Assembly: GCF_015207395.1 (NCBI RefSeq)
Contig: NZ_JADEWX010000018.1
Location: forward strand, 1-64,000
Direction: 5' to 3'
From: Nodosilinea sp. LEGE 07088
GTDB taxonomy: Bacteria; Cyanobacteriota; Cyanobacteriia; Phormidesmidales; Phormidesmidaceae
Length of the DNA stretch: 64,000 nucleotides
Under the pieces are notes generated by a model. The model was given only the letters and a program-made list of their open reading frames with translations, searched no databases and was not told where the DNA came from. The translations under genes were made by a program, and so were the position numbers. Shown piece after piece: positions 62,002-64,000 of the stretch. The stretch's first letter is position 1, and each line of letters opens with the position of its first letter.

Positions 62002-64000
62002 GGCTGAACCCCGGCATGACCTGAATGTTAACGGTCGGTTGGTCTTTCATCGTTTGCAGTTCTTGGAGCAGTTCCTGCCCATTTGTCATATCACCCCGCA
62101 AAGCCTTTCGTAACCCGGCGAAACCCGGCGGGTGGATCATCACTATTTTGAGGGTTACACCATCGGCGGGGTTTTCCGTAGCTGCAATAAAGTCTTGAGG
62201 CTTTTGCTGAAAGTAGGTGCTGAGGCCTTGGCCAACCCACTCTATTAATTTCTTGCTCAGACTCTCTCGAACTGTTGATGGTAAGGACCTGAGAATACGT
62301 CCTCGGGATTTGCTAGGAGTAACCCTGCCGTGGATGATTCGCAGGTGGTGGTGGTGCTTGCCGGATAGAATTTTTGTCAGGCGTGGCTCCATGATGGCCT
62401 GCACCTGAGCCATAACGCTGCCCAAGGGGGCTTCCTGGCGCAGCTTTGTCGCTATGGCCTGGGCAACAGCTTCACTGAGAAATAGATTGATTTGAATTTG
62501 ATCTTGAGGAAAGTCCCACTTCACATGCAGCTGCCTAACACGTCTGGCTTTAGGAATCTGTCCTGAAGCAGAGATGAGTTGAGGACGGGCTTCCGGAATT
62601 TCCAGATAGTAGAGCCGTTGCCCTACCGCTGTAATGGGGTCATGGTCTAAATAGGCTGAGGGCACCTCCCGTCCTAGTCCGGGCTGCCCCAGCAGCATGC
62701 CAGCAGCTACCGGAGTAAGAGGATGCAGATTGGTCCAGGCTGACCGCTGGCCCAGTCCCGAAACATAGCGTTCTGCTTTACAGATCTGGCTCATCCGGGT
62801 GCCAGGAATCGCCTCATAGAGGTGAACCCGAGCTTTGACGGGGCGTCCTGGTAACAGTCCCAGACGATCTTGCAAAAACTCCACCAGAGGAATGTCGCAA
62901 TAGGTTTTGACCACCTGAACGACATGGGGCGTCAGGACCGTTTCATAGATGCGGGTGCATTTCTTATACTGCTTTTTGCCTCGCAGCGGCTGCAATACCC
63001 AGGTACCTTTGGGGCCAGTGGTTTCCCTCAGGTCAGGGCGAGTCTCATAAACCCGCTCCGGCAGGATGGGGGGTAGGTTGGCGGTAGCTGACTGCTCAAA
63101 AGCTTCCATGATAAAGCCTTCCAGAAGTTCCTGGTTATCCAGAACATACTCCGGTAGAGCAGCTACCTGGCGTACAGTATCTTCGATAGTGGCTGCAACA
63201 GCGGTTCGTGCGGCTAAGGCTTCGTCTTCCGGAGTAGCTTCTAGGTTAATCAGGCGCAGCCCTACATCCACAATGGCCTGGGATAGTGCCGGAGCATATT
63301 GGGGTCCAATTAGCTTACGAATGAGTTTTGCCAGATATTTCGCCAGGTAGTTCACCACCTTGGATCGACCAATCAGGCTAATCCCAGCCTTCAGCACCGG
63401 CAAAATGGCGGGAATAAAGTTTTCCACCAGTGGGGTAGGGTCTTCTCCGTCTTGCAGTTCGCCCAATTGTCGGACAAACTGACTACGAGCCCGATCCAGG
63501 TCGCTAAGGGGATCGTAAGATAAGGGCTGCTCTGCCTTCCGGACATATTCGGCAATGGCCACTTCTTGCTCGACGGCCTCTCGAGCAAAGAGAAGATTCG
63601 CCATCTGCTCGTCAAACTCGCGCTGAATACCGGAGATGTCTGGGGTGGCGTCTTCTAGCTCAAATTCTGCTTCGTTTACCTCTGTTTTTAAAACCTTTTT
63701 AGCCAGCTCTTTTGCAGGGAAGTGCAGGTGCAGAGGCAATTTATTAATGGCCATTTCCAAAACTTTTTTTAGCAGCGGCTTGAGCAGCTTTTTGCTCCTA
63801 TTTATAATCTGCTTAAGACCTAGTTTTCCAACCACTTTTAATCCTTTTTTAGCCCATTTTTTGGCTTTCTTCATCAAGCCGCCTAGGAAATTTTCAAATT
63901 CTGGAGAAAGGCTGCTTTTGGGCTCATAACTTTCAACAAAAGCTTCTAGCTCAGATTCACCAGCCCGATTTGGATCTAATTGATCAATTTCACCTGCCAG
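61994..64000 (-). CDS. large basic protein, 5' end beyond the window
   Basis: A partial gene. The frame is open to base 64000 with no start seen, so the protein continues to the right. The visible 668 or so residues begin with an acidic/Ser-rich stretch (EAFVESYEPKSSLSPEFENFLGG), then a strongly basic amphipathic region (KKAKKWAKKGLKVVGKLGL; LKPLLKKVLEMAINKL). An acidic region and a long helical, Arg/Leu-rich body follow, with KKQYKKCTRIYETVLTPHVVQVVKTYC. A TTG/ATG pair near 63877 is only an internal start candidate. No family recognised; it is co-translated with the metalloprotease-like gene. Confidence 0.7.
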   Translation of the reverse strand: MAGEIDQLDPNRAGESELEAFVESYEPKSSLSPEFENFLGGLMKKAKKWAKKGLKVVGKLGLKQIINRSKKLLKPLLKKVLEMAINKLPLHLHFPAKELAKKVLKTEVNEAEFELEDATPDISGIQREFDEQMANLLFAREAVEQEVAIAEYVRKAEQPLSYDPLSDLDRARSQFVRQLGELQDGEDPTPLVENFIPAILPVLKAGISLIGRSKVVNYLAKYLAKLIRKLIGPQYAPALSQAIVDVGLRLINLEATPEDEALAARTAVAATIEDTVRQVAALPEYVLDNQELLEGFIMEAFEQSATANLPPILPERVYETRPDLRETTGPKGTWVLQPLRGKKQYKKCTRIYETVLTPHVVQVVKTYCDIPLVEFLQDRLGLLPGRPVKARVHLYEAIPGTRMSQICKAERYVSGLGQRSAWTNLHPLTPVAAGMLLGQPGLGREVPSAYLDHDPITAVGQRLYYLEIPEARPQLISASGQIPKARRVRQLHVKWDFPQDQIQINLFLSEAVAQAIATKLRQEAPLGSVMAQVQAIMEPRLTKILSGKHHHHLRIIHGRVTPSKSRGRILRSLPSTVRESLSKKLIEWVGQGLSTYFQQKPQDFIAATENPADGVTLKIVMIHPPGFAGLRKALRGDMTNGQELLQELQTMKDQPTVNIQVMPGFSHD

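Noticed and set aside
1-64000. CRISPR array, rRNA operon or insertion sequence
   Set aside because: I looked for regular spaced repeats, rRNA-like conserved stretches and transposase motifs and saw none.

Overview
The window is most likely cyanobacterial and looks like part of a filamentous cyanobacterium's accessory genome. The octamer GCGATCGC (the cyanobacterial HIP1 motif) recurs throughout, in many genes on both strands. Protein types also fit: pentapeptide-repeat membrane proteins, CHAT/caspase-like proteases, a kinase with the HRDIKPQN motif, and a GC-moderate chromosome-like composition. I see no rRNA, complete tRNA, CRISPR array or insertion sequence. The only tRNA sequence is the 3' half of a tRNA-Val(UAC) at about 1.92-1.97 kb, which I read as an integration scar.

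Layout. (1) 0-4 kb: two homologous tyrosine recombinases diverge from the tRNA-Val fragment, each with a convergent small partner gene, as a mirror-image pair. This looks like the junction of two related islands sharing one attachment site. (2) 4-5.9 kb: small unknown genes, one with an internal duplication, and an XRE-type regulator with a candidate operator. (3) 5.9-26 kb: a defence island, nearly all on the minus strand. In transcription order it has an SNF2 helicase with a C-terminal DUF3883 domain, a Trypco2-like protein, a CHAT-caspase protease, a DUF1156 adenine-methylase-like protein, a VapBC-like pair, a dynamin/IRG-like GTPase, a DUF262/GmrSD-like nuclease and a HEPN-DUF499 ATPase. 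A Ser/Thr kinase diverges from the helicase. The helicase, methylase and ATPase resemble the predicted 'Hma' antiphage type; the other genes are interleaved with them. (4) 26-30.8 kb: a decayed umuC fragment, a MerR/VWA pair, a short-chain dehydrogenase and small genes.

(5) 31.2-45.7 kb: a tightly packed plus-strand type IV secretion (conjugation) operon: pilin-like, VirB3-like, VirB4, VirB5-like, VirB6-like, VirB8-like, VirB10, VirB9-like, two unknown envelope proteins, the VirD4 coupling ATPase and two unknown cytoplasmic proteins. No relaxase is visible. (6) 45.8-53.1 kb: one 7.3-kb open frame carrying a DNA methylase, a Strawberry-notch-type helicase and a DUF3991/TOPRIM primase-like end. 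A separate, much more protein-like 168-residue gene is overprinted on its linker. (7) 53-54.3 kb: a methyltransferase and an acetyltransferase gene, overlapping. (8) 54.5-64 kb: a minus-strand operon that runs off the right edge. It holds a large basic protein (5' end outside the window), an HExxH metalloprotease-like protein, a small peptide, an unknown protein, a fusion of a trypsin-like protease with a transglutaminase-like domain, and a pentapeptide-repeat membrane protein.

Together the genes describe a mobile element or tandem elements: integration module, defence cargo, conjugation machinery, plasmid/phage-type DNA processing and a second possible conflict cluster. All functions are inferred from motifs recognised by eye; no database search was run.
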